From Ramlibacter sp. (lineage in GTDB: Bacteria > Pseudomonadota > Gammaproteobacteria > Burkholderiales > Burkholderiaceae_C), in contig JAHBZM010000001.1 in NCBI GenBank assembly GCA_019635435.1, positions 3,906,001 to 3,970,000 on the forward strand: 64,000 bases of DNA, read 5' to 3'. The notes under the pieces are model-generated. The model did not search any database, was not told the origin of the DNA, and worked only from the letters and a program-made list of their open reading frames with translations. The position numbers and the translations under genes are program-made. How positions within the stretch are numbered: the first letter of the stretch is position 1; each line of letters opens with the position of its first letter. Shown here in pieces: positions 8,431-17,220 of this stretch.

Positions 8431-11400
8431 TTATTGACAAGTGCATTTACCAGCTGGCACAGGCACCCCAAATTCAGCAGTGGCTGCTGGGATGTAGACG
8501 AACGGACCACGGGGGTTGAATGAACTGATCCCATTGATCATGTTTCTAGAGGTTCCGCCACTGCTACGAGCACCACCATTCACGTCGATCAGTTGTTGTT
8601 CACGCCCGCGAATAGCGTTGTAGTTCGTGGACGACCGATCCAACACCGGCGGCAAGAATCCTTCTGCATTGAGCAAGGGTTGCCCGTAACCACGATTGCG
8701 CACGTTGTTTTCCGGGGTATCCGTGCCCGAAGTGCGGCCCGAGTAGCAGTCACCAGTCAGCGGGTTGTATCGCGTGTAGGTTTGGTAAGTGGTCCCGTCA
8801 TCGTCTCTCAATGCCCGGTTCAACCTGTCAACCAAGTCGCGTTGCGCACCCAAGGTTGGATTTGGCACACCAGGAATCGGTATTACAGGCGGCATCGGTA
8901 ACGCCTGCAACCCCATTGGATCGGCATAGCTCAGAGGATTCCCCTCCACATACCCAAACCTGTTGAATCCCCCCGCCAACCCAATCGGATCATTCTGCGT
9001 GTACCTGCCCTGGCTGGCAAGGTAGCTGCGCTGGTAGTTGTAGAAACTGCCCGCCTCGTCATCCGCGTACTGCCCCGGGAACCGCAGGTTCATCTCGATG
9101 GCTGCCGTCGCCTTCAATAGAACTGGGACATTGGTGATAGCCGCCTTGGGGTTGGGCGTGGCTTTGAGCACCCCGGTCGGCTTGTTGTTGCCAAAGGCGC
9201 TGTAGGGCCACTGCCACACGGGCTTGTTGTCTTCATTGGTCACCATCCGTGGCGTGCCCAGGTGGTCGGTGTGGATGGCGAAGAATTTGCCGTTTCTGAA
9301 CATCCCTACTGGGATGGCTTGGCCATCCTCCGTGGGTAGCCACAGGTATTCTGTGCGGCCCTTGCCGGCGGCTGAGCCGTTGTCGTATTCACCGAGCACA
9401 GCCCATTCAGGCAGGTGTCCATCGGCAAACGTGTACCCCGTGCCAATGCTGGTGTTGGCCTGGGCCTGGGCAAACAGCCACTTGAAGTTGCTCTTGAGCC
9501 AGCTGATGAAGTCCTGGCCCAGCTCGGTTTCGTTGGGCAGGGTCTGCTCGGCCTCGGGCTCGCCCTTGAAGGTTCTTTGGCCCAGGGCGTTGTGCAGGTA
9601 CCTGACCTTGGCGGCTTCGCCGTCCTTGACGATGCTGATCTTGCTCAGGCGGTTGGCCTCGTCGTACTCAAAGCCGCGCAGGCCGTCGCTGGTCAGGGCG
9701 CCGTTGGCGTCCAGGCTGTAGGCGACGTTGCTGCTGACGGTGCTGACGGTTCGGGTGCCCTTGACCTTGGTGAGGGTCTGGGTGAAGCCCAGCAGCTTGT
9801 TGCTGGCCGGGTCCACGTTCAGGGCCTGGGCGGTGGATTTGGAGAAGTCGCTGTCGTCAAAGTCGCCGTCCAGGTCGGTGTCGCTGGTGGTTTTGTCGAT
9901 GGCGGTGAGGCGGTTGCTGTTGGCGTCGTAGGTGTAGCGGGTCTCAGCCCCGTTGCGGTTGAAGCTGGTGAGGCGGTTGCGGCTGTCGTAGCCGGCGGTC
10001 CAGCTCAAAGGTGTTGTGTAGAGGGTGACGGTGCCTGTAGCGGTGCTGCTGGCCCACAGGTTCTGGGTCAGGCTGGTGATGCGGCTGGCGGCGTCGTAGC
10101 CGTAGCTGGCAAATTCATTGCCCGTCATGCGTCCGTCGCTGTCAAAGCTGCGCGCGGCGCTGTCGCCATTGGCCCAGTTCCAGGCCTTGGGCTGGCCCAG
10201 CGCGGTGTGGGTCAGGTTGCTGACAAAGGGCACGACGGGCTTGGGCTTTTTGACGGTGCCGCCGGGCAGCTGGGTGCTCATGCCGATGATCTGGCCGGCC
10301 GCGCTGCGCTGGTAGAACAGCTTGAGCCCGCTGGGGTACTCGATGCTGGCAAGCTCGCCGCCCTGGTAGCTGTAGCGGGTGGTGAAGCTGGCGGGGTTGG
10401 CCGGGTTGTCGTTGACGGTCTGGGTTTTGGCGAGGATACGGCCCAGCGCGTCACGGGTGTAGCTGGTAACGCCCGAAGGGTCTTCGATCTGGCTCAGGGT
10501 GCCGGTCTGGCCCTGGTCCCAGGTGTAGACAGTCTGGTGCTGGGCACCGCGCGTGACCTGCACCGGGCGGCCCAGGGCGTCGCGGGTGATCTGGGTGGTG
10601 AGGCCCTTGGCGTCCGTCATGGCCGAGACATCGCCCGCGGCATCGCGCTGGTAGCTCTGGGTGCCGATGTCGGGGCTGGTTTCGCTGATCACTTCGCCAA
10701 AGGCGTTGCGGCTGTACTGGGTGGCCACGCCCTTGGGGTCGGTGACGCGGGTGAGCTGGTCGAGCTGGTTCCAGGCCTGGGTGGCGGCGGCGTTGTCGGG
10801 CAAGGTGGTGGCCACGGGGCGGCGCAGCGCATCCAGGGTCTGGCGGGTGGTCTGGTTCAGCGGGTCGGTCTGGGCAATGGGCTCGCCGTTGGCGTCGTAG
10901 CCCAGCTGCGTGGTCTGGCCCGCGGCGCCGCTGATGGCGCTGACCTTGTTCAGGCTGTTGATGACACGGCTGGTGACCAGCGCAATGGCGCCGCCGGCGT
11001 CGCGCACTTCTTCGCGGGTGCGGTTGCCCATGGCGTCCAGGGTGTAGGCCACGCTGTTGCCGCGGTTGTCGGTGGCGCCAATGAGGCGCTGGGCCGCGTC
11101 GTACTGGTAGCTGATGGCCTGGCCGTTGGGCTGGCTGGCGCTGGCGAGCAGGCCGGTGGCGGTCCAGCTGAAGGCGCTGGTTTCACCGCCACGGCTGGTG
11201 CTGGTGAGGCGCCCGCGCAGGTCGTAGCTGTAGGTGGTGACGAGGCCGTTGGGCTCGGTCTGCTGGGTGGGGCGGCCGGCCGCATCGTATTGCCAGGCGG
11301 TGACGTGGCCCAGCGGGTTGGTCTGGGTCAGGCGGTTGCCCTGGGCGTCGTAGGTATAGCTCCACACGGCGCCGCGCGGGTCGGTGTGGCTGGCCACCAG

Positions 11401-13470
11401 GCCCTGGGGCGTGTAGGTCCAGGCCCAGTTGCGAGCCTGGCCGGTGGCTGAGTCGGTGACTGTTTCGCTCAGCTTATTGCCCTGCGCGTCATAGGTGTAG
11501 GCGGTGGTGCGGCCGGGCTCGGTCACCAGCACGGGCAGGCGGAACACGGGGTGCCACTGGGTCTGCACGGTTTGGGCTTCGGGGCGGCTGGCGGCTTTGG
11601 TTTCCGCGGTTTTGAGGCGGCGCGCAGCGTCCCAGGTGAACAGGGTGGTGATGCCGAGGAAGTCGGTTTCACTGGCGGGCAGGGTGGTGCCCGGGGTAAA
11701 GCTGCGGTTGGCCACCTGCCCGCCCATGAAGGCGCCACTCGCGCCCAGCACGCGAATGCTGCCATCGCCGCCCTGGTAGGTCCAGGTCTGGGCGTTGCCC
11801 AAGGGGTCGGTAACCTGCACGGTCGAACGGTAAATCGAGGGGTCAACCGCAGTGCCGACCACCAGGCTGCCACTGCTGGCGTCCGGCGCGCTGGGGTAAT
11901 TGACACTGTAGGTCTGCGCACCGCCGGCGTGGCTGGTGCTGGTCACGCGCCCACCGGTGTCATACGCAAAGCTGGCCAGCCGCTGGCCGCTTTCGTCGTT
12001 GATGCCGGTCAGCGCCGCCGGCCACTGCGGGTTCTCATAGGCGTAGGCCTTGAACACGTTGCCCGGGTAGCTGGCGCTGGTCAACCGCGAGGCGCCATCG
12101 TATTGGTAGCTGACGCTGTACCCGCCGGGTGCGGTCACGCTGGCGATCTGCCCCTGGGCGTTGTACGCTAGTTGCAGGCTGCGGCCAAAGGCGTTGGTGA
12201 CACTGACCAACTGGCCCAGGCCGTTGTAGCTGAGGCTGGTGACCCAGCCGTTGCGCTGGGTGATGCTCTGCAGCACAGTGCCCGTGGCGTCCAGCTGCCA
12301 GCGGCTTTCGTCGCTGGCGCGGGTAAATTGCCAGCCTTGGGCGGTCTGCGTCAAGGCGTCCCTGCCGTTGTCTGCAACCCAGGCGGCGGTGGCATCAGTG
12401 CGCTGGAACACCACCTTGCTGCCGTCACCCAGGCGCACCACGCGCTGGTTGTCGGCGCCGCTGATCTGCGCAGCATAGCCGTGGCTCCAGCCCTGGCCCA
12501 AAACGGCGCCGATATTGCCCAGGCTGCGGTAGTAACGCGTCCAGTCCAGCGGATGGGCGCCAGCATCGGCGTAGTCGGATTCGGTTTGCAACTTCTCGCC
12601 GGTTGAAGGCGAAACGGGATTGCCGATCAGACTGCCGGGGTCGGCAGGGCACATGTCGGGCGGGTTCGCCGCGCTCACGGTGATGTTGTTGGAGGCGGTG
12701 TTGCTGCAGCCGCTGCAGGATGCCGTGAGAAGCGCTTCGGCTTTGTGCGACGGGGGCTGGTATATGAAACGGTATTCGCCCGATGCATTGGTCGTTCCGC
12801 TGATGCTGCCTCCACCGCTCAGGGCAATGGTCACCGCTTTTCCGGATACGGCCGCGCCATTTTGTTTGACGGTGGCCACTTGGGGCAGTGCTCCACCTGC
12901 GGGTAGCGCCTTGGTGGTGCTACCGCCAACCAGTCCAATTACAAGGGGCTGGGGAGGGGTTGGAACGCAGGCGCGTATGCTGTCATCCCAAAACTGTCCG
13001 TAAAGGCAATAGCACCGTCCGTCAACGCCCAATCCCACCAAGTTCTGATTGCGCGAATCAGCGCAGCCGCAGGTTGCGAATTCGTACGGCCCTCTATAAC
13101 TGTCAACAATTACCCCGTTAATCTCCTTGTGCCAGGCAACGTCAGCTTGGTATCCTCCCCATGGTCCGCCAAATCTACCGTACTGGGTGGAGGGCAGGAT
13201 GGGATTGCAAAGATCGTAGATGACATTGGGATGCGCCGCTTGGTAGAGCACGCACGACCGATTTATCACCGAAGCAACGTCTAGCGACCCGGAAGAAGGC
13301 CGGCTGAAAGTTTCGTAATACCCAAGGCCATCACTCGCGGTGCAGCTATCGACGGAATGACCAGATGGTGGATTGCAGCCCGGGCACTGTGCAAAAGCGG
13401 ACTGCGAAACCAGCAACACGAACAGCAGACGTACGCAACCCAGCAGGCAACGCTTTAGAAAATCAGGCAT
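8431..13470 (-). CDS. Secreted Rhs/YD-repeat polymorphic toxin with GIY-YIG-like tip
   Basis: 1679 residues. A Sec-type signal peptide (CVRLLFVLLVSQSAFAQ) is followed by a cysteine-rich N-terminal region, a bacterial Ig-like segment near residues 190-265, a DUF6531-like entry (NPVSPSTGEKLQTESDY) and about 1100 residues of YD repeats (GYDANGEP, YTYDAQGNRL and similar). The core closes with QNDPIGLAGGFNRFGYVEGN and DPMGL. The last ~130 residues are the toxin tip; GDCYSGRTSGT, RGREQQLID, a GGA/GGTSRN stretch and NGISSFNP resemble GIY-YIG/URI-type nuclease toxins. The signal peptide suggests Sec export and display on the cell surface rather than type VI delivery; no VgrG or PAAR gene is nearby. 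The cognate immunity gene follows at once. Confidence 0.9.
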   Translation of the reverse strand: MPDFLKRCLLGCVRLLFVLLVSQSAFAQCPGCNPPSGHSVDSCTASDGLGYYETFSRPSSGSLDVASVINRSCVLYQAAHPNVIYDLCNPILPSTQYGRFGGPWGGYQADVAWHKEINGVIVDSYRGPYEFATCGCADSRNQNLVGLGVDGRCYCLYGQFWDDSIRACVPTPPQPLVIGLVGGSTTKALPAGGALPQVATVKQNGAAVSGKAVTIALSGGGSISGTTNASGEYRFIYQPPSHKAEALLTASCSGCSNTASNNITVSAANPPDMCPADPGSLIGNPVSPSTGEKLQTESDYADAGAHPLDWTRYYRSLGNIGAVLGQGWSHGYAAQISGADNQRVVRLGDGSKVVFQRTDATAAWVADNGRDALTQTAQGWQFTRASDESRWQLDATGTVLQSITQRNGWVTSLSYNGLGQLVSVTNAFGRSLQLAYNAQGQIASVTAPGGYSVSYQYDGASRLTSASYPGNVFKAYAYENPQWPAALTGINDESGQRLASFAYDTGGRVTSTSHAGGAQTYSVNYPSAPDASSGSLVVGTAVDPSIYRSTVQVTDPLGNAQTWTYQGGDGSIRVLGASGAFMGGQVANRSFTPGTTLPASETDFLGITTLFTWDAARRLKTAETKAASRPEAQTVQTQWHPVFRLPVLVTEPGRTTAYTYDAQGNKLSETVTDSATGQARNWAWTYTPQGLVASHTDPRGAVWSYTYDAQGNRLTQTNPLGHVTAWQYDAAGRPTQQTEPNGLVTTYSYDLRGRLTSTSRGGETSAFSWTATGLLASASQPNGQAISYQYDAAQRLIGATDNRGNSVAYTLDAMGNRTREEVRDAGGAIALVTSRVINSLNKVSAISGAAGQTTQLGYDANGEPIAQTDPLNQTTRQTLDALRRPVATTLPDNAAATQAWNQLDQLTRVTDPKGVATQYSRNAFGEVISETSPDIGTQSYQRDAAGDVSAMTDAKGLTTQITRDALGRPVQVTRGAQHQTVYTWDQGQTGTLSQIEDPSGVTSYTRDALGRILAKTQTVNDNPANPASFTTRYSYQGGELASIEYPSGLKLFYQRSAAGQIIGMSTQLPGGTVKKPKPVVPFVSNLTHTALGQPKAWNWANGDSAARSFDSDGRMTGNEFASYGYDAASRITSLTQNLWASSTATGTVTLYTTPLSWTAGYDSRNRLTSFNRNGAETRYTYDANSNRLTAIDKTTSDTDLDGDFDDSDFSKSTAQALNVDPASNKLLGFTQTLTKVKGTRTVSTVSSNVAYSLDANGALTSDGLRGFEYDEANRLSKISIVKDGEAAKVRYLHNALGQRTFKGEPEAEQTLPNETELGQDFISWLKSNFKWLFAQAQANTSIGTGYTFADGHLPEWAVLGEYDNGSAAGKGRTEYLWLPTEDGQAIPVGMFRNGKFFAIHTDHLGTPRMVTNEDNKPVWQWPYSAFGNNKPTGVLKATPNPKAAITNVPVLLKATAAIEMNLRFPGQYADDEAGSFYNYQRSYLASQGRYTQNDPIGLAGGFNRFGYVEGNPLSYADPMGLQALPMPPVIPIPGVPNPTLGAQRDLVDRLNRALRDDDGTTYQTYTRYNPLTGDCYSGRTSGTDTPENNVRNRGYGQPLLNAEGFLPPVLDRSSTNYNAIRGREQQLIDVNGGARSSGGTSRNMINGISSFNPRGPFVYIPAATAEFGVPVPAGKCTCQ
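8976..9917 (-). repeat. Long direct repeat of the Rhs core, copy in the full-length gene
   Basis: Partner of 4695-5636, aligned with no gap at offset 4281. Directly upstream (about 9912-9974) lies a 63-base YD unit that is absent from the fragment copy and is bounded by the short repeat GGCGGTTGC. Confidence 0.85.
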
Positions 13471-13647
13471 GAGCCCCCCCCCTCAATCTTTTTGGTGCCG
13501 AGAATCTAGTCAGTTCGACTTATTTCGTCAATTGATTTGAGGGCAATGCTTCAACCACGCAACAGGTTGTCTCCATTCCTCATTTGTGGGGGCCTCCAGC
13601 GCGGATGCCCCAAAATACGCCCACCCTTGGTGCGCCCAGCAGTCCAC

Positions 13648-13664
13648 AGGCACCAAATTTGCTT
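13648..13664 (+). promoter_or_regulatory. Sigma-54 promoter match upstream of the ABC transporter-ureD operon
   Basis: AGGCACCAAATTTGCT matches the -24/-12 consensus TGGCAC-N5-TTGCW. GG (13649-13650) and GC (13661-13662) are spaced by exactly 10 bases. It lies 46 bases before the ATG of the binding-protein gene. The remaining bases between the Rhs start (13470) and 13648 hold nothing else I can call. Confidence 0.6.
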
Positions 13665-13709
13665 TGAGCCCCTTGGTTGTATTTCCCTGTTCTGTCTGGA
13701 GCCTTCCCC

Positions 13710-14747
13710 ATGAAAAAACGCGTCTTCCTCAAAACCACCGCGGCGCTGGCCGCTGCCGCCGCTTTTGTTGGCACTGCCAGCGCGCAGACCACGCCGATCA
13801 AGTTCCAGCTCGACTGGCGGTTTGAGGGGCCGGCGGCCCTGTTCCTGGTGCCGGCCGCCAAGGGTTACTTCAAGGACGCCAAGCTCGACGTGTCGATTGA
13901 CGCGGGCAACGGCTCGGGCGGCACGGTCACGCGGGTGGCTTCGGGCACCTACGACATGGGCTTTGCCGACCTGGCCGCGCTGATGGAGTTCCACGCCAAC
14001 AACCCCGACGCGCCCAACAAGCCCGTGGCGGTGATGATGGTCTACAACAACACGCCCGCCTCGGTCATGGCGCTCAAGAAGTCAGGCATCAAGACCCCGG
14101 CCGACCTGAACGGCAAGAAGCTCGGCGCCCCGGTGTTTGACGCGGGCCGCCGCGCCTTCCCGATTTTTGCCAAGGCCAACAGCATCAGCGGCGTGCAGTG
14201 GACGGCCATGGACCCGCCGCTGCGCGAGACCATGCTGGCCCGCGGTGACGTGGACGCCATCACCGGCTTCACCTTCACCTCGCTGCTCAACCTGGAGGCG
14301 CGCGGCGTCAAGGCCGAGGACGTGGTGGTGCTGCCCTACCCCGACTACGGTGTCAAGCTCTATGGCAATGTGATCATTGCCTCGCCCAAGCTGATCAAGG
14401 AGAACCCGGCCGCGGTCAAGGCTTTCCTCTCGGCCTTTGCCAAGGGCATGAAAGAGGTGATCGCCAAGCCTGAGGCCGCGATTGAAACTGTCAAGGCGCG
14501 CGATGGCATCATCAACACCGCGCTGGAAACGCGCCGCCTCAAGCTGGCGATCGACACCGTCGTCAACAGCCCCGACGCTCGCGCCGAAGGCTTTGGCCAG
14601 GTAGTGCCAGGCCGCCTGTCGCTGATGGCGTCGCAGGTGTCGGACGCGTTCAACACCAAGACGCGCGTGAATGCCGACACGGTGTGGAACCCGGCCTTCC
14701 TGCCCAGCAAAGCGGAACTCAACGTGCTGCCCACCGCGAAAAAGTAA
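13710..14747 (+). CDS. ABC transporter substrate-binding protein, NMT1/THI5-TauA type
   Basis: 345 residues starting MKKRVFLKTTAALAAAAAFV with a cleavable signal peptide ending near SAQ. The mature start IKFQLDWRFEGPAALFLVPA and the downstream GNGSGGTVTRVASGTYDMGF and KLGAPVFDAGRRAFPIF segments are typical of the NMT1/SsuA/TauA family, which bind pyrimidine precursors, nitrate/sulfonate-like or aromatic anions in the periplasm. The chosen ATG follows the signal-peptide pattern; an upstream in-frame start at 13677 adds 11 unlikely residues. It is first in an operon with an ATPase, a permease and ureD, so a urea-releasing nitrogen compound is a reasonable but unproven substrate. Confidence 0.9.
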   Translation: MKKRVFLKTTAALAAAAAFVGTASAQTTPIKFQLDWRFEGPAALFLVPAAKGYFKDAKLDVSIDAGNGSGGTVTRVASGTYDMGFADLAALMEFHANNPDAPNKPVAVMMVYNNTPASVMALKKSGIKTPADLNGKKLGAPVFDAGRRAFPIFAKANSISGVQWTAMDPPLRETMLARGDVDAITGFTFTSLLNLEARGVKAEDVVVLPYPDYGVKLYGNVIIASPKLIKENPAAVKAFLSAFAKGMKEVIAKPEAAIETVKARDGIINTALETRRLKLAIDTVVNSPDARAEGFGQVVPGRLSLMASQVSDAFNTKTRVNADTVWNPAFLPSKAELNVLPTAKK

Positions 14748-14794
14748 CCCCCCGAAGCGGCCTGCGGCTGCTGGACAACACCACACACGCGCCC

Positions 14795-15613
14795 ATGAAT
14801 TTTGTAGATTTCCGCGACGTCTGGCTGGCCTACAACGACGAGTTGCTGGCCCAGAACCACTTTGCGGTCGAGGCCATCGACCTCCAGGTGCGCCAGGGCG
14901 AGTTCATCGCCATCGTCGGGCCTTCGGGTTGTGGCAAGTCCACCTTCATGAAGCTCACCACCGGGCTGAAGATGCCGTCGATGGGCAAGATCCTGATCGA
15001 CGGCCTGCCCGTGACCGGGCCGCTCAAGATCAGCGGCATGGCCTTCCAGGCGCCCAGCCTGCTGCCTTGGCGCACCACGGTGGACAACGTGCTGCTGCCG
15101 CTGGAAATCGTCGAACCTTATCGCTCCAGCTTCAAGGCCAGGCGCAAGGAATATGAAGAACGTGCCCGCACGCTGCTGCAGAAGGTGGGCCTGGGCGGCT
15201 ATGAAGACAAGTTCCCCTGGCAGCTCTCGGGCGGCATGCAGCAGCGCGCCAGCATCTGCCGCGCGCTGATCCATGAACCCAAAATGCTGCTGCTGGACGA
15301 GCCGTTTGGCGCGCTCGACGCCTTCACGCGTGAAGAACTGTGGTGCATCCTGCGCGACCTGTGGACCGAGCAGAAATTCAACGTGATCCTGGTCACGCAC
15401 GACCTTCGTGAGAGTGTGTTCCTGGCCGACACCGTGTACGTGATGAGCAAGAGCCCGGGGCGCTTTGTGGTCAAGCGCGAGATCGAGCTGCCGCGCCCGC
15501 GCGAGCTGGAGGTGACCTACACCAAGGAATTCAGCGACGTCGTGCACGAGCTGCGCGGGCATATTGGCGCCATGCGAAAACAAGGTGCCGAAGCCGCGGG
15601 GGCCGTGCAATGA
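14795..15613 (+). CDS. ABC transporter ATP-binding protein, nitrate/taurine family
   Basis: 272 residues. Walker A GPSGCGKST near residue 45, Q-loop FQAPSLLPW, signature LSGGMQQRASICRAL and Walker B LLLDEPFGALD, then the H-loop VILVTHDLRE. This is the usual SsuB/TauB/NrtD-like ATPase that drives import through the permease in the next gene. Its stop overlaps the permease start (ATGA). The start MNFVDFRDVWLAY at 14795 lies 47 bases after the binding-protein gene. Confidence 0.93.
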   Translation: MNFVDFRDVWLAYNDELLAQNHFAVEAIDLQVRQGEFIAIVGPSGCGKSTFMKLTTGLKMPSMGKILIDGLPVTGPLKISGMAFQAPSLLPWRTTVDNVLLPLEIVEPYRSSFKARRKEYEERARTLLQKVGLGGYEDKFPWQLSGGMQQRASICRALIHEPKMLLLDEPFGALDAFTREELWCILRDLWTEQKFNVILVTHDLRESVFLADTVYVMSKSPGRFVVKREIELPRPRELEVTYTKEFSDVVHELRGHIGAMRKQGAEAAGAVQ

Positions 15614-16380
15614 CCCACAACCGCAACCTGGAGCGCTGGGCGCCCGTCATCGTGCTGGTCGTCACGCTGCTCATCTGGCAGATCGGGGTGATGGCCTTCA
15701 GCGTGCCGGAATTCATCTTCCCCAGCCCCTGGGAAATCGCCAAGCAGTTCGCCGAATTCAAGGGCCCGCTGCTCGAAGCCGCGTGGAAAACCTTCTGGGT
15801 CACCATGCTGGGCTTTGGCATTTCCATTGTGGTGGGCGTGTTGCTGGGCTTTCTGGTGGGCTCGTCACGCCTGGCCTACGCGGCCTTCTACCCGCTCATG
15901 ACGGCCTTCAACGCCGTGCCCAAGGCGGCCATCACGCCCATCCTGGTGGTGTGGTTCGGCATTGGCCTGGGGCCGGGCATTCTCACGGCGTTCCTGATCT
16001 CGTTCTTTCCGATCACGGTGAACATTGCCACCGGGCTGGCCACGCTGGAGCCCGAGCTCGAAGACGTGCTGCGCGTGCTGGGCGCCAAGCGCTGGGACGT
16101 GCTGATGAAGGTGGGGCTGCCGCGCTCCATGCCGTACTTCTATGGCTCGCTCAAGGTCGCCATCACCCTGGCGTTTGTGGGCACGGTGCTGGCCGAAATG
16201 ACGGCCGGCGACTCCGGCATTGGCTACCTGATGCAGACCGCCGGCTCCCAGCAGCGCCTGCCGCTGGCCTTTGCCGGGCTGGTGATCATTGGCGCCATGG
16301 CCATGGCCATGTACGAGCTGTTCAGCGCCATCGAAAAGCGCACCACGGCGTGGGCGCACCGCGGCAGCCAGGGCCATTGA
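15610..16380 (+). CDS. ABC transporter permease, SsuC/TauC type
   Basis: 256 residues with about six membrane segments. The EAA loop is visible as LGAKRWDVLMKVGLPRSMPY near residue 165, the docking site for the ATPase. The N-terminal IWQIGVMAF and FIFPSPWEIAKQF are typical of BPD_transp_1 permeases of the nitrate/sulfonate/pyrimidine family. It forms the inner-membrane channel of this importer. The ureD gene starts 4 bases after its stop. Confidence 0.92.
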   Translation: MTHNRNLERWAPVIVLVVTLLIWQIGVMAFSVPEFIFPSPWEIAKQFAEFKGPLLEAAWKTFWVTMLGFGISIVVGVLLGFLVGSSRLAYAAFYPLMTAFNAVPKAAITPILVVWFGIGLGPGILTAFLISFFPITVNIATGLATLEPELEDVLRVLGAKRWDVLMKVGLPRSMPYFYGSLKVAITLAFVGTVLAEMTAGDSGIGYLMQTAGSQQRLPLAFAGLVIIGAMAMAMYELFSAIEKRTTAWAHRGSQGH

Positions 16381-16384
16381 CGGC

Positions 16385-17215
16385 ATGCCCTGGCACGCGC
16401 ACCTGAGCATCGACTACCAGGCAGACCAGGGCCGCACCGCCGCGCGCTTTCGCCACGACGGGCCGCTGCGCATTTTGCAGAGCCTGTACCCCGAGGGCGA
16501 TGCCGTCTGCCACAACGTGCTGGTGCACCCGCCGGGCGGACTGGTGGGCGGCGATGTGCTGGACATCGCCATCACGGCCGGTGCCGGCGCCCATGGCCTG
16601 GTCACCACGCCGGGCGCCAGCCGCTTTTACCGCTCCGACGGCGAACTGGCCGTGCAGCGCAGCCACCTGACGCTGGCGGCCGGCGCGCGGCTGGAGTGGC
16701 TGCCGCTGGAGGCGCTGTGCTACAGCGGCTGCCTGGCCGAAAACCGGCTCACCATGAACCTGGCGCCGGGCGCCGAGCTGCTGGGTTGGGACGTGACCGC
16801 GTTGGGTCTGCCGGCCGCGCAGCTGCCGTTTGAGCGCGGCAGCTTTTTGCAGCAGATCGAGGTGCCCGGCGTCTGGCTCGAACGCGGCCGCATCAACGCC
16901 GCCGACCAGCGCCTGATGGACAGCCCGCTGGGCCTGGCCGGACACCGCTGCCTGGCCACCCTGTTCTTCGTGGCCGGGCAAGACCTCACGCGCGCGCGCC
17001 GCGAGCAGGCTCTGGCGCTGGCCCGCGAAGTGATCGAGTCCCACGCCTTGCACGCCACCGCGGGCGCCACGGCGCCCAATGCCCGCACCGTGGCCGTCCG
17101 GGTGCTGGCCCCGGTGGTGGAGCCGGCCATGGGGTTGCTGCGCGCGGTGCGCGGCGCCTGGCGCCATGGCCTGTGGCAACTGCCGGGCACCTTGCCACGC
17201 ATCTGGTCGATGTAG
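16385..17215 (+). CDS. ureD: Urease accessory protein UreD
   Basis: 276 residues from the ATG at 16385. The motifs GDAVCHNVLVHPPGGLVGGD, TTPGASRFYRSDG and WLPLEALCYSGC are characteristic of UreD/UreH, which with UreF and UreG forms the scaffold delivering nickel to apo-urease. It is co-transcribed with the ABC transporter (4-base gap) and lies about 26 kb from ureABC, although ureD usually heads the ure operon in proteobacteria. No other ureD appears in the window. Confidence 0.93.
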   Translation: MPWHAHLSIDYQADQGRTAARFRHDGPLRILQSLYPEGDAVCHNVLVHPPGGLVGGDVLDIAITAGAGAHGLVTTPGASRFYRSDGELAVQRSHLTLAAGARLEWLPLEALCYSGCLAENRLTMNLAPGAELLGWDVTALGLPAAQLPFERGSFLQQIEVPGVWLERGRINAADQRLMDSPLGLAGHRCLATLFFVAGQDLTRARREQALALAREVIESHALHATAGATAPNARTVAVRVLAPVVEPAMGLLRAVRGAWRHGLWQLPGTLPRIWSM

Positions 17216-17220
17216 CGCGC

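Noticed and set aside
9415..11451. 678-codon open frame antisense to the Rhs gene, rich in Gly/Val/Ala
   Set aside because: It is the complement of YD-repeat codons; composition is repetitive, with no start signal or family.
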